This document shows, piece by piece, positions 1-8,061 of a stretch of DNA of 57,392 nucleotides. The translations under genes were made by a program, and so were the position numbers. This stretch comes from Planctomycetota bacterium (GTDB taxonomy: Bacteria > Planctomycetota > Planctomycetia > Pirellulales > Pirellulaceae). The first letter of the stretch is position 1. Each line of letters begins with the position of its first letter. The stretch is taken from the NCBI GenBank assembly GCA_024277285.1, contig JAJRVM010000291.1, positions 1-57,392 on the forward strand, in the 5' to 3' direction. The notes beneath the pieces were generated by a model. It was not told the DNA's origin, searched no databases, and saw only the letters and a program-made list of their open reading frames with translations.

Positions 1-77
1 GAACTGGAAAAATCACGGTCGTTCGTCAATCATGGCTCCGAAAAACAGGGCAAAAAGACACCCTTTAAGAATTCGTC

Positions 78-1232
78 CTATCCCTCCTCGGCGCGTCTCT
101 GCGCCCTTTGCGAACTCTGCGTTTCCACTCTTTTCCGCGTTCCCACTCTTTTCCAAAAAGCACAGAGGGCAAGAAACTTGGGTAATGACAAGGCCCGTGG
201 CCCGTGCCGTCGGCGCGACGACACGAAGCTCACAACCGATACGAGCGTCAGCAGTAGCAACAGTGCGAGCCACCGAGCGTTGGCCATCATCGGTACCGAG
301 AGTTGGTCGAGCTGGACCTCAAGGACCTGTCCGGCCAACAATCCTGTATCGTCAGTCTCGAAGACGACGCGGTCGCCTGTGCCGGGCGTCCGAACGGGCA
401 GGGTGCTTGTCACATGTCCCGGATCACTGCCCACAACGGCAACCTCGACCTGTCGGCTCGGTAGGTCGACGGCGCGTCGCCAAACACGATGGGCCTTCTC
501 GCTCGCCATCACGTAGCTGAAGCTCAGTTCCCTTCGGCCCGGAGGCCATGGAATACCGGTGACCAAGTTTCCGTTGATCAGCCGGAACTGACGTCCGAAA
601 CCGGCCTTGTCGAACGTAACCCGTTCGAAGTCCGCGGGGATCCCCAACTGCAACGTGATGGGCCCCCCACCCTCGTGCCGCGGTCGCCCGACGTAGCAGA
701 GCGACGAGGGATTGTCGATCATCATCGTCTCGCGTACTTTCACCAATCCTGGTTCGCACTGAACGACGATGTCATGCGCTTCGATCACAAGCGGACTGGC
801 TTCATCCGTCGAGTCGAATACGGCCAGAGTCACGTCGGCGTTCGGCTGTTCGGCATCAAGCCTGATACGAGGTCCGGGAAAGTGGACGTCCGCAAGGTTG
901 GCCCCCGGCACATAAGGACCCGGATTGTCCAGCGGGAGTGATTCAAATCGAAAGCGACCGTCGTACTGCGTCTTCGTTTGGGCAACAACAACCAATCGGT
1001 CGTCCATGCGCGCTCGCAGGACGACGTCCACGCCGGCGGCGACTTCGTAATCTCTCGTGCCGTTCACGACAACGCCCTCGACAACGCCCTCGGCTGCGGG
1101 GAGCGAACCGACGAGAGTCACAAGTCCGATGACAAGCACGGTCGAAAACAAAAAGTAGGATGGGCACTCCTGCCCGTCTTGACGCTCGATGCGGGCAGCA
1201 GTGCCCATCCGACGGATGTGACGGTTGTTCAT
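78..1232 (-). CDS. Membrane-anchored protein with carboxypeptidase-regulatory-like domain, last gene of ccm operon
   Basis: A 384-residue protein, with ATG preceded by an AAGGAC Shine-Dalgarno-like site. A hydrophobic segment at about residues 27-46 probably serves as signal anchor. Residues about 48-130 look like a carboxypeptidase-regulatory or CNA-B type beta-sandwich (GVVEGVVVNG, DGRFRFESLP). A second membrane segment lies near residues 320-340. It follows ccmD closely, so it probably belongs to the cytochrome c maturation operon. A role as an operon-specific helper, perhaps replacing a missing Ccm component, is inference only. Both ends are odd: residues 9-26 are encoded by a palindromic repeat, and the last 30 or so residues come from an 18-bp tandem duplication and a repeat-like tract. 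The true protein may therefore be shorter at either end. Confidence 0.7.
   Translation of the reverse strand: MNNRHIRRMGTAARIERQDGQECPSYFLFSTVLVIGLVTLVGSLPAAEGVVEGVVVNGTRDYEVAAGVDVVLRARMDDRLVVVAQTKTQYDGRFRFESLPLDNPGPYVPGANLADVHFPGPRIRLDAEQPNADVTLAVFDSTDEASPLVIEAHDIVVQCEPGLVKVRETMMIDNPSSLCYVGRPRHEGGGPITLQLGIPADFERVTFDKAGFGRQFRLINGNLVTGIPWPPGRRELSFSYVMASEKAHRVWRRAVDLPSRQVEVAVVGSDPGHVTSTLPVRTPGTGDRVVFETDDTGLLAGQVLEVQLDQLSVPMMANARWLALLLLLTLVSVVSFVSSRRRHGPRALSLPKFLALCAFWKRVGTRKRVETQSSQRAQRRAEEG
119..154. repeat. 18-bp tandem duplication at a gene end
   Basis: Two adjacent 18-bp units (gcgtttccactcttttcc, then gcgttcccactcttttcc, one mismatch) encode part of the C-terminal tail of the membrane protein. 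The neighbouring tract on the minus strand (acgcagagttcgc, gcgcagagacgc) resembles a second stretch near 6195-6215. Confidence 0.75.
1158..1210. repeat. Palindromic REP-like hairpin inside a coding region
   Basis: Two 19-nt arms, 1158-1176 (ggatgggcactcctgcccg) and 1192-1210, are reverse complements with one mismatch and flank a 15-nt loop. The element lies inside the 5' coding part of the membrane protein gene, ahead of its hydrophobic segment, and is read in frame. Such short mobile palindromes are usually intergenic. Confidence 0.8.
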
Positions 1233-1242
1233 CGCCTAGTCC

Positions 1243-1338
1243 TTACTGTTGCAGTCGCCGCTGTATCATGGCGATCCTCGCGACATAGGCACTCAGCGCC
1301 AACCACACGACTAAGTAAGTGACAACAAAAGTCGTCAT
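1243..1338 (-). CDS. ccmD: CcmD-like haem exporter subunit
   Basis: A 31-residue ORF starts with ATG at 1338 (MTTFVVTYLVVWLALSAY) and ends TAA at 1243. It has one N-terminal membrane helix followed by a short basic tail (RIAMIQRRLQQ), which is the layout of CcmD. It sits directly after ccmC and 10 bp before the next gene, exactly where ccmD lies in System I operons. In characterised systems CcmD is a small membrane protein that helps release holo-CcmE from the CcmABC complex. Sequence conservation in CcmD is weak, so the call rests on size, topology and place. Confidence 0.8.
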   Translation of the reverse strand: MTTFVVTYLVVWLALSAYVARIAMIQRRLQQ

Positions 1339-1389
1339 GGCAAACTCCGACTAGGGTTCAATGAAAACGTGTCAGAAGCAACGTCTGCC

Positions 1390-2148
1390 TCACGCTAGAA
1401 TGCCAGATTTCGAAGTTTCTTGATTCATCGGTTCTTTCCTTGCGTCTTGGTGGCTTGGCGTGAGTATCAACAGGTCGGCATCTGACATTTGCAGTTGGAT
1501 CTGCACCTGCCGTCTCACCATCAAGAGAAACAGAAACGCCGTGAAGCATGAAACGGTGATGACCAGAACGACGCGCATGGACGTCTCCATTTGCGGCGAC
1601 ACGGGATGAATCCCACGAAACCAACGCGTTGCCATCGTTACCAGTGGGATGTCCAACAATCCGACCGTGGCAAGGACGGCACTAATCCTTGCTCGACGAT
1701 GTGCCTCCGTCAGACTGCCGCGCACCATCAGGACGCCAGAGTAGATCATCCACAAGACGAAGGCCGTGGTGAGCCGCGGGTCCCAGGTCCACCACGTTCC
1801 CCATGCTTCATGAGCCCAGAGTGATCCCGACACGAGCGTCAGGGTGGCGCACAGCCACCCGAGTTCGGCGGCCGCATGCGACCAGGCATCCCACTTCAAG
1901 TCGCGATGACGAAGATACCGTATTCCCGTTCCTGCCATCATGACGAATGAAACGAGGCTGAACCAAGCGACCGAAACATGGACATACAGGATACGTTGGG
2001 CATGTCCCATTCCGAAATCGGTCGGTGCCACGAACGTAACGACCGACATGACAACCAGAACGAGCAGCACAAGCGCGAGCCCCGGTAATGCGCCATGGCT
2101 CAACCGTGTTGCGCCATGGCCCAACCGTTTTCTTCGTTCTCTCGGCAT
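1390..2148 (-). CDS. ccmC: Haem exporter protein CcmC
   Basis: A 252-residue polytopic inner-membrane protein of the haem-handling family. The tryptophan-rich WWD motif is clear (AWGTWWTWDPRLT) and hydrophobic helices fill residues about 20-225. CcmC presents haem to CcmE at the periplasmic face. I chose ATG at 2148 over TTG at 2163 because a GAGGA ribosome site, overlapping the ccmB end, sits 9 nt upstream. The N-terminus contains a 7-residue duplication (KRLGHGA, TRLSHGA) from a 21-bp tandem repeat. The hydrophilic C-terminal tail after about residue 215 is longer than usual. Confidence 0.93.
   Translation of the reverse strand: MPRERRKRLGHGATRLSHGALPGLALVLLVLVVMSVVTFVAPTDFGMGHAQRILYVHVSVAWFSLVSFVMMAGTGIRYLRHRDLKWDAWSHAAAELGWLCATLTLVSGSLWAHEAWGTWWTWDPRLTTAFVLWMIYSGVLMVRGSLTEAHRRARISAVLATVGLLDIPLVTMATRWFRGIHPVSPQMETSMRVVLVITVSCFTAFLFLLMVRRQVQIQLQMSDADLLILTPSHQDARKEPMNQETSKSGILA
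2090..2131. repeat. 21-bp tandem duplication in ccmC
   Basis: Two adjacent 21-bp units begin gcgccatggctcaaccgtg and gcgccatggcccaaccgtt, with two or three differences. They keep the reading frame and add seven residues to the CcmC N-terminus. Confidence 0.75.
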
Positions 2149-2152
2149 GACT

Positions 2153-2839
2153 TTAGTCCTCAATCACGTAAGCAAACAGTAGCCACGCTACGGTCACGTA
2201 GACCACCGCGAAGGCGCCAAGCAGCTGAACCCATTGCCACCAAGCGGACGTCTGCGTGTCCGCGACCAAACGAGTTGCTTCGGAAGCCGCCAGCATCACG
2301 GGAACCAGCAAAGGGAGTAACAGGAACGCCACCACCGCTTGACTCTGTCCCATACCGACGGACATCGCGCCGAGTAGCGTCCCGACCGACGACACACCAA
2401 GATTGGCGAGAAGTCCGACGAGCAGCAATGCCCAGGGATGCGACAACCACGGTGCGTCACTGACAATGGCGAAGAACGGCAGGACGACCAGTTGAAGCAT
2501 GCCAAGGATCACGCCGTTAACCGCAAGCTTGGCAAAGTAGATGGTCTCCGGTGAAACGGGATAAAGCAGCAGTGCATCCCAACAACCGTCTTCGTGTTCC
2601 AGAGCAATCGACTGTCCGATGGTCAGAACGGCGGCGAAGCAGATGGTGACCCAGCACAAGCTTGCCGACACACTCTGCAGCTCAGTCGGCGAAAGCGTCA
2701 TTTGATAACTCAACAGGAAGGCCACGACGATACCGAGTAGCAGCATTCGTGGCCAAGCCTGACGAGCGCGATACTCGTAGACAAGGTCTTTCCGGAAGAT
2801 CCACCAGAACTTGATCGGCGTTCGAGATTTGGCAATCAT
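2153..2839 (-). CDS. ccmB: Haem exporter protein CcmB
   Basis: A 228-residue integral membrane protein with about six hydrophobic segments, the size expected of CcmB. It is the membrane partner of the CcmA ATPase in the complex that frees haem-loaded CcmE. The frame is open further upstream, but ATG at 2839 forms a 4-nt ATGA overlap with the ccmA stop and gives the normal CcmB length (MIAKSRTPIKFWWIFRKDL). The upstream extension would overlap ccmA heavily and is rejected. Confidence 0.93.
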   Translation of the reverse strand: MIAKSRTPIKFWWIFRKDLVYEYRARQAWPRMLLLGIVVAFLLSYQMTLSPTELQSVSASLCWVTICFAAVLTIGQSIALEHEDGCWDALLLYPVSPETIYFAKLAVNGVILGMLQLVVLPFFAIVSDAPWLSHPWALLLVGLLANLGVSSVGTLLGAMSVGMGQSQAVVAFLLLPLLVPVMLAASEATRLVADTQTSAWWQWVQLLGAFAVVYVTVAWLLFAYVIED

Positions 2840-3519
2840 GCGGCGATCGGCCCCGAACTCGTTACGTACATCGACTCGCAAAGCTTCCCGTTTTGCAGGC
2901 AGACCACTCGGCATGATAAGTGATGAGAAAACAGGGGGTTGTGTGTCGTAAAGCAGACCGAATGGCCACGAGCTACGAACTGCTGTACCAACTGCTGGAG
3001 CCACGTGCGGCCTTCTTGATCGAGCGCCGTGAAGGGCTCGTCCATTAACAAGAGCCGAGGGTCGTGAATGATCGCTCGTGCAATGGTTAGCCGCTGCCGC
3101 ATTCCGCGTGAGAGACAGCCGGGGAGTCGGTCGGCATGGCCGGCCAACTCGGTCTCGCAGAGCAACTCATTCGCTCGAGCGTCGGGCGTGGCGACGCCAC
3201 ACATTCGCGCGGCGAACATAAGGTTTTCTCGCAAGGTAAGCCGAGAGTATAGCTGCGACTCGTGTGCGACGTATCCGATCAGTCGACGAACCTCGACACT
3301 CTGTCGGTCGGAGCTTCCCTGCCAAAGGACAATTCCACTTTGGGGACGTGTCACGCCGCTCAGGCACCGCAGCAGAGTCGTTTTTCCGGAACCGTTGGCA
3401 CCGATCATGGCCACACATTCACCTGATGCGATGCACAGGCTAATGTCCGTCAGAACGGTTCGTCCTAGGAACCGTTTCGACAGCCCTCGAGTCTGAATGA
3501 CTTTCACTGATTCGTCCAT
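2836..3519 (-). CDS. ccmA: Haem exporter ATP-binding protein CcmA
   Basis: A 227-residue ABC ATPase. Walker A is GANGSGKTT near residue 40, the signature region is LSRGMRQRL, and Walker B is LLLMDEPF. It works with CcmB at the inner membrane, where ATP hydrolysis drives release of holo-CcmE from CcmC/CcmD. It overlaps ccmF by 16 nt at its start and ccmB by 4 nt at its end, so the operon is tightly coupled. Confidence 0.95.
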   Translation of the reverse strand: MDESVKVIQTRGLSKRFLGRTVLTDISLCIASGECVAMIGANGSGKTTLLRCLSGVTRPQSGIVLWQGSSDRQSVEVRRLIGYVAHESQLYSRLTLRENLMFAARMCGVATPDARANELLCETELAGHADRLPGCLSRGMRQRLTIARAIIHDPRLLLMDEPFTALDQEGRTWLQQLVQQFVARGHSVCFTTHNPLFSHHLSCRVVCLQNGKLCESMYVTSSGPIAA

Positions 3520-5654
3520 CCTTCACTCGCCTTCACTGCGTGGCACGAATCGACGGTCTCCGTTACGTCACCGTGAGCTTTTTCGGCCAGCGACATGGAA
3601 CAGATTGCCGCGGCGAGAACGGCGGCCGCGCGCATCGGTTGTGTAGTGACCTGACGCTGACGCTGACGGTTATTCTGAGACGGCAGCGATAGGGATGCTG
3701 AACGAGCTGGCCAAATTGCGGTCACGGCACCCACCGCCATGATTCCTCCGCCCAGCCAAATCCAACGCATCATCGGATTATCGACGAGCGTCAGGCGGAC
3801 ACCATCTTCTCCCTCGCCGTTGTGCAGAATCGCGTAAAGATCTCCGGTCCAAGACGAGTGGACACTGGTCTCAGTCGTCCACTGGTCGTGGCGCACGTGA
3901 AAGTGCTGAGCCGGCCTGATGGTGAAGGGCCGACCCGAGCCTCGCTGGACATCCAGTACGGCTTCCACAATATGCTTGCCGGGCAGCTCGCGTTGTACGA
4001 TCCGTTGCAGCTTCACGCGTCGTCCCGCCCAACGCATCGATTCTCCCTCGTGCAGAATCACGTCACGCCGTTGGCTCCCTAGCGAGGACGCCGTCACGCC
4101 AATCGCCAGACAGAAAAGCCCAATGTGAACAACGAAGCCAGCGTATTGACGGCGGCGGACTCGAAGCGCCCGCAGAATCCCCGTCGCCAAGCCGGCACGA
4201 AACGCATGAGCATCCAGCAGCAGACTACTCGCCAACACGACCCAAGCGAATCCGGCCAAGCTATAGACCGCTAGCCATACAGGATGTCGCACGCCGATCA
4301 CGAACGTAGCGATTCCCGTGATACCTCCCGCTACGGCCGCGACGCCGAGAAGTTTGATTTGCGCGCGAGAGGGTGCGGATCCCCACCGCAGCAGGGGCGC
4401 CGCGGCGGCCGCCAGCAATGCGATCAGTCCGGTCGGAATCAATGTGTTGTTGTAAAACTCGAGACCCAAAATGACTTTACGCCCGATCAATATCTCGGAA
4501 ATGGCCGCACTCAATGTCCCGATGCACACGACGACGGCCAGCGACACGAGCGCCGTTGTGCTGATGACAACCATGGATTCGCGACACCACAGGCTCGCGA
4601 TGGATCGCTCGGATGTCAGATCGTGGCGTCTCAGCGTGATCAGGATCACTGCATAAAGACCGATGGCGATCATCAATGCCAGAAACAACCAGCCGATCGG
4701 GGATTGGCTGAATGCGTGAAGGCTACTGAAGATGCCGCTGCGAGTCAGGAACGTCGCAAAGTTACACATGCCGAAAGTCGTGATCGTCAGCACCAGAGCT
4801 GTTTTCTTGAGCATCCCACGGTATCGCCACGCCATAAGACTGTGAATCGCACTGGTGCCGACCAACCAAGGGATGAGAGAACCGTTTTCGACGGGGTCCC
4901 ATGACCAGTATCCACCCCATCCGAGTTCGGCGTACGCCCATTGAGCTCCGATCAGAATCCCACTTCCCAAGACAATCCACGCGAACAGTGCCCATGGTCG
5001 GGCCTCGCGTGCCCACGTTGCCGTCAATTGGCCGCTCGCCAGTGCCGTCACGGCCAGCGCGAATGGAATAGTCCATGCCGCGTAGCCGAGAAATACGATC
5101 GGCGGATGGATTAACATCGAAGGGTGTTGCAACAGCGGACTCAAACCGGCCCCGTCCGCCGGTGGTGCAAGGCTCGGGGCCATCGGATCCGCCGCAAAGA
5201 CCATGGTGGCGGTCAGGAAACAGCAGAATCCCATGACAACGCCGAACGCCGGCTCTCGAAGCGACTCCGAGTCGAACGCTTCACGACCGCCGTTACGAAA
5301 CAATCCACTGCGAAACGACCCTCCGCGAAACACGAGAGCCAACAACGCCGTGAACCAAGTCCAAAGTAAGAGCGAACCGGCCTGTCCCACCCAAAGCGAG
5401 GAGACCGAGTAGTACCAGGGCAATAGGCGACTCGAGTATCGGGCCACATAGTCGAACCGAAAATCTTTCGTCAGCAAGGCATAGGCCAAGGCGACGACGA
5501 CCACCGTCAACGCCATGACACTGCCAATGCCCGCCGCCAAGCCGGTCTGGCGAATGAACCGTTGTCGGCCGCGCCATCCCATGATACTGGCTGCCGCAGA
5601 GTAGCCACTACCGACCAGCGCGCCGAGTAAACAGATTTGTCCGACCAGTCTCAT
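3504..5654 (-). CDS. ccmF: Cytochrome c haem lyase subunit CcmF
   Basis: A 716-residue polytopic membrane protein with more than a dozen hydrophobic segments. The WWD signature is present (GWGGYWSWDPVENGS). CcmF takes haem from CcmE and joins it to apocytochrome CXXCH sites in the periplasm. The ATG overlaps the ccmE stop by 4 nt. Oddity: after the usual end there is an extra tail of about 45 residues that looks like a fresh signal or anchor segment (MRAAAVLAAAICSMSLAEKAHG) followed by a short soluble piece with a single CH pair. It could be the remnant of a fused neighbour such as CcmH, but that is a guess. Confidence 0.95.
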   Translation of the reverse strand: MRLVGQICLLGALVGSGYSAAASIMGWRGRQRFIRQTGLAAGIGSVMALTVVVVALAYALLTKDFRFDYVARYSSRLLPWYYSVSSLWVGQAGSLLLWTWFTALLALVFRGGSFRSGLFRNGGREAFDSESLREPAFGVVMGFCCFLTATMVFAADPMAPSLAPPADGAGLSPLLQHPSMLIHPPIVFLGYAAWTIPFALAVTALASGQLTATWAREARPWALFAWIVLGSGILIGAQWAYAELGWGGYWSWDPVENGSLIPWLVGTSAIHSLMAWRYRGMLKKTALVLTITTFGMCNFATFLTRSGIFSSLHAFSQSPIGWLFLALMIAIGLYAVILITLRRHDLTSERSIASLWCRESMVVISTTALVSLAVVVCIGTLSAAISEILIGRKVILGLEFYNNTLIPTGLIALLAAAAAPLLRWGSAPSRAQIKLLGVAAVAGGITGIATFVIGVRHPVWLAVYSLAGFAWVVLASSLLLDAHAFRAGLATGILRALRVRRRQYAGFVVHIGLFCLAIGVTASSLGSQRRDVILHEGESMRWAGRRVKLQRIVQRELPGKHIVEAVLDVQRGSGRPFTIRPAQHFHVRHDQWTTETSVHSSWTGDLYAILHNGEGEDGVRLTLVDNPMMRWIWLGGGIMAVGAVTAIWPARSASLSLPSQNNRQRQRQVTTQPMRAAAVLAAAICSMSLAEKAHGDVTETVDSCHAVKASEGWTNQ

Positions 5655-6082
5655 CTCGTCAGCCTCAACTCGGACGATGCAAGGCCCTCTTGAGGCATGT
5701 CGGACGAATACTTGCTGGCGCAGCGTGTGAACACTTTATCGCCCACCAGATGGCCGTCGTTCTGTAGACACCCCTCGACGACAACCTGTCTTCCTTCCGC
5801 CAGGTTATCGGGAATTGCGCCCGCGCAGCTCACCGCCAAGTCACTTCGCGTCCCCTCCAGCGTGAACGTGACGCTCGATCGGTCCTCGGCAAACTGCAAC
5901 GACCCTCCGGCGACGTTCCCGGTCACACGGATTCGACTTTCACCCAGACCGGGCGCACTGTCCATGCACTCGTCAACCGTCAGATAGTACTGCCAGCTTG
6001 ACGATGCACCGACGTAGGCCATGTAGGCAGTCACGCCAAGCACGATCGTCAAACCGATCGCCAGCCGCGTGCCCGTTGCCAT
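5651..6082 (-). CDS. ccmE: Haem chaperone CcmE, CxxxY variant
   Basis: A 143-residue haem chaperone with an N-terminal anchor (about residues 6-24) and an OB-fold domain. ATG at 6082 was chosen because GGAGG lies just upstream; longer in-frame starts would run into repeat-like DNA. In classical CcmE the haem-binding histidine sits in HxxxY. Here the aligned site is CASKY, in TRCASKYSS, so the residue is cysteine. That CxxxY form is the mark of the variant System I (I*) described in archaea and some bacteria, which also lacks CcmH. No ccmH or ccmG appears in this window, which agrees. First gene of the operon. Confidence 0.92.
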   Translation of the reverse strand: MATGTRLAIGLTIVLGVTAYMAYVGASSSWQYYLTVDECMDSAPGLGESRIRVTGNVAGGSLQFAEDRSSVTFTLEGTRSDLAVSCAGAIPDNLAEGRQVVVEGCLQNDGHLVGDKVFTRCASKYSSDMPQEGLASSELRLTR

Positions 6083-6526
6083 GAATCCCTCCTGATGCAC
6101 CGTCCATGAATGTCCTAGATCGGGCGAGGGATAGCAGATCCGAAATCGATGGTCAATGTCATTGTTCATGACCCCGGGGGGGCAGGGGGGACTAAACGCA
6201 GAGGACGCAGAGAGGAAGAACCTTAGTATTTGACGAATCGAACTCGAAGAACCACCGTGATTGGAAGAATCACGGATCAGAAAAAAGACTCGTGCCACAA
6301 GTTCATGAGGCAGAATTGATCAATCCGAGGGCGGACGATCGATTCTGGCGGCGTGTGATGTCCAAGTTATAGGATGACACGGGTCAACGAACGTTTGCCC
6401 GGGTTGGGTCGATTACGGGACGAGTCCGTAGTTGTTAGAATGAGACCCGGTTATGTAGTGATGACAGGCTTCTGTGGCCCGAGAGGTTCTGGAGGCCTGG
6501 TACGATCGGCGCCGAGGAGTGAAACC
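6083..6526. other. Divergent intergenic region between ccmE and tetraheme cytochrome
   Basis: About 440 bp without a convincing gene. It must hold the promoters of both the ccm operon and the cytochrome gene, but I could not point to a clear -35/-10 pair. It contains a G-run (ccgggggggcagggggg) and a tract like actaaacgcagaggacgcag near 6190-6212 that resembles the repeat-like DNA at 75-120. In-frame extensions of both flanking genes into this region were rejected in favour of starts with good ribosome sites. Confidence 0.6.
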
Positions 6527-7141
6527 ATGGAATCTCGAACGAAAACGGCGGTGCGTGCCGCCGTCGCGACCCTGAGCCTTGCCGCATTGACTCTGTTTTC
6601 GCCACCTTGCGGCCTATTTGAGCCCCCGACGGCTCGCGCTCAGGAGCTTCCGGCTCCGAACCATGCCGACGGATCGAGCGAGTCGAAATATGTTGGCATG
6701 ACGAGATGTGCCGCCTGCCACTACACTCAGTTCAAGGACTGGAAGACGACTCGGCACGGCAAGGCGGATGAGATCTTACCGTCGAAGTACCGGAAAGATC
6801 AGTCGTGCCTTGAATGCCACTCGACGGGGTTCGGCCAGCCTGCATCGTCCGAGGAGGCAGTTGCCAGCAATCTGCATGGAGTGTCGTGTGAAGCGTGTCA
6901 TGGACCGGGCGGCGCGCATGTACGTTACGCCTTGACTTTCGTCGGCCAGGGGCGCGAGCTGACCGACAAAGCACTGGACACCCTTCGCTCGAAGATCGTG
7001 CGTACGTCATTTGAGACTTGCATCAAGTGCCACACATCAAAGACCCATAAGCCACACCCCGATTTCGATCGCGACGAGACGACACGCACCGGCCGCCGCG
7101 AAGCAGACACCGGAAGCTTCTTTCAAGTCCACCGGCCATAG
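6527..7141 (+). CDS. Secreted tetraheme c-type cytochrome (cytochrome c554-like)
   Basis: A 204-residue protein. ATG at 6527 has GAGGAG seven nt upstream; the longer frame is not supported. A signal peptide ends near the ARAQE site, about residue 40. Four CXXCH sites follow: CAACH, CLECH, CEACH and CIKCH, and extra histidines are available as distal ligands. The layout fits the multiheme cytochrome c554-like family, periplasmic electron carriers. It is divergent from ccmE, whose products would mature it. A 14-bp direct repeat (gtccaccggccata) covers the stop codon at 7127-7152. The redox partner is unknown; the PQQ operon and the 14-haem conduit are candidates. Confidence 0.85.
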   Translation: MESRTKTAVRAAVATLSLAALTLFSPPCGLFEPPTARAQELPAPNHADGSSESKYVGMTRCAACHYTQFKDWKTTRHGKADEILPSKYRKDQSCLECHSTGFGQPASSEEAVASNLHGVSCEACHGPGGAHVRYALTFVGQGRELTDKALDTLRSKIVRTSFETCIKCHTSKTHKPHPDFDRDETTRTGRREADTGSFFQVHRP

Positions 7142-7226
7142 TCCACCGGCCGATTGAACATTTGTTGCCTGCAAGGCTTCGAGACAGAAATAACGGTCGC
7201 TGCTCGAGTCCAAGATGCGACAACGG

Positions 7227-7811
7227 TTACGCGAGCGGCCTGTGGTACCGCATATTCTGTTCAAGCTGTTGAATAAGAAGCTGAATCTCGTCAATCCCAC
7301 GCGGCTGAATTAGCGTCTTTTTGGGACCGAAACGCTCGATGCAATCGTCGATGACCGACCGAGTGACGACGGGGAAATTCCAAATATGGCGAAGGAATGC
7401 GCGGTCGATCGTTTGGCCGGAAGGCGCATCGAGGCGGCGGTGATCGTCGATCGTTACTTTCCGCTTCAGCACACGCCAGAGGCATGTTAGGCGCGGCACG
7501 TCGAGCACAATCAGACAGTCGGCCGCAGGAATTCGTAGGTGAAGCGTGCCCTCGTACGTGCCGTCCATTATCCACGATTCTCGCTGGATCAGCGAAGACA
7601 CGACCTCGTGCCATCGAGCCTGCGGAGTGCTGACCCACCCGGGTCGCCAAAAGTGAGCATCCAGATGGATCGGCTCGATGCTCAGGACGCGACTGAGCTG
7701 CCATGACAAGGTCGTTTTCCCCGACCCACTCGACCCCAGGACCAGAATACGACGAGCCGTTTGTAGCTGAGCAATTGAGTCTCGACAAGTCATGAAAATC
7801 GCAAAGTCCAT
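7227..7811 (-). CDS. P-loop kinase-like protein (FlaR/topology-modulation type)
   Basis: A 194-residue cytosolic protein with a Walker A loop (LGSSGSGKTTLS) near residue 25 and a nucleoside-kinase-like fold pattern: LDAHFWRPGW, then WIMDGTYEGTLHLRIPAAD, then LIVLDVPR. Proteins with this pattern are annotated as adenylate-kinase-related or DNA topology modulation (FlaR) proteins. The real substrate is unknown. It stands alone between the tetraheme cytochrome (convergent) and the next plus-strand operon. Confidence 0.75.
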   Translation of the reverse strand: MDFAIFMTCRDSIAQLQTARRILVLGSSGSGKTTLSWQLSRVLSIEPIHLDAHFWRPGWVSTPQARWHEVVSSLIQRESWIMDGTYEGTLHLRIPAADCLIVLDVPRLTCLWRVLKRKVTIDDHRRLDAPSGQTIDRAFLRHIWNFPVVTRSVIDDCIERFGPKKTLIQPRGIDEIQLLIQQLEQNMRYHRPLA

Positions 7812-8061
7812 GATCCCGAGCGTGGCGGCATCGGGTTACAACGGGGCTGCGGAGAACCGCCTTTCAGTTTAGCCATTGAGCGGTCGGGGGCTATCTGCAT
7901 TCCGGTCCCGCTCAACTATAATCATAATATCGAGAACCGTTGCGGCGAGCACAACCCGTGTGCCGAACCGTGGCTCCCAGACGCAGAGGGGTACGCCATC
8001 TTGGCCCCCTTGCGATCGGATCCCGCAGGCGGCGGACACCAGAGCAGTTAGAGGTGCGTGA

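Noticed and set aside
2840..3004. Longer CcmB N-terminus
   Set aside because: It overlaps ccmA; the ATGA-coupled start at 2839 gives the family's normal length.
4284..4904. 206-codon plus-strand ORF inside ccmF
   Set aside because: Antisense to a clear ccmF; composition is that of a reading shadow, no motif.
6083..6298. Longer CcmE N-terminus
   Set aside because: It would run through repeat-like DNA; the start at 6082 has a clear GGAGG site.
6374..6526. Longer N-terminus of the tetraheme cytochrome
   Set aside because: The start at 6527 has GAGGAG and begins a normal signal peptide.
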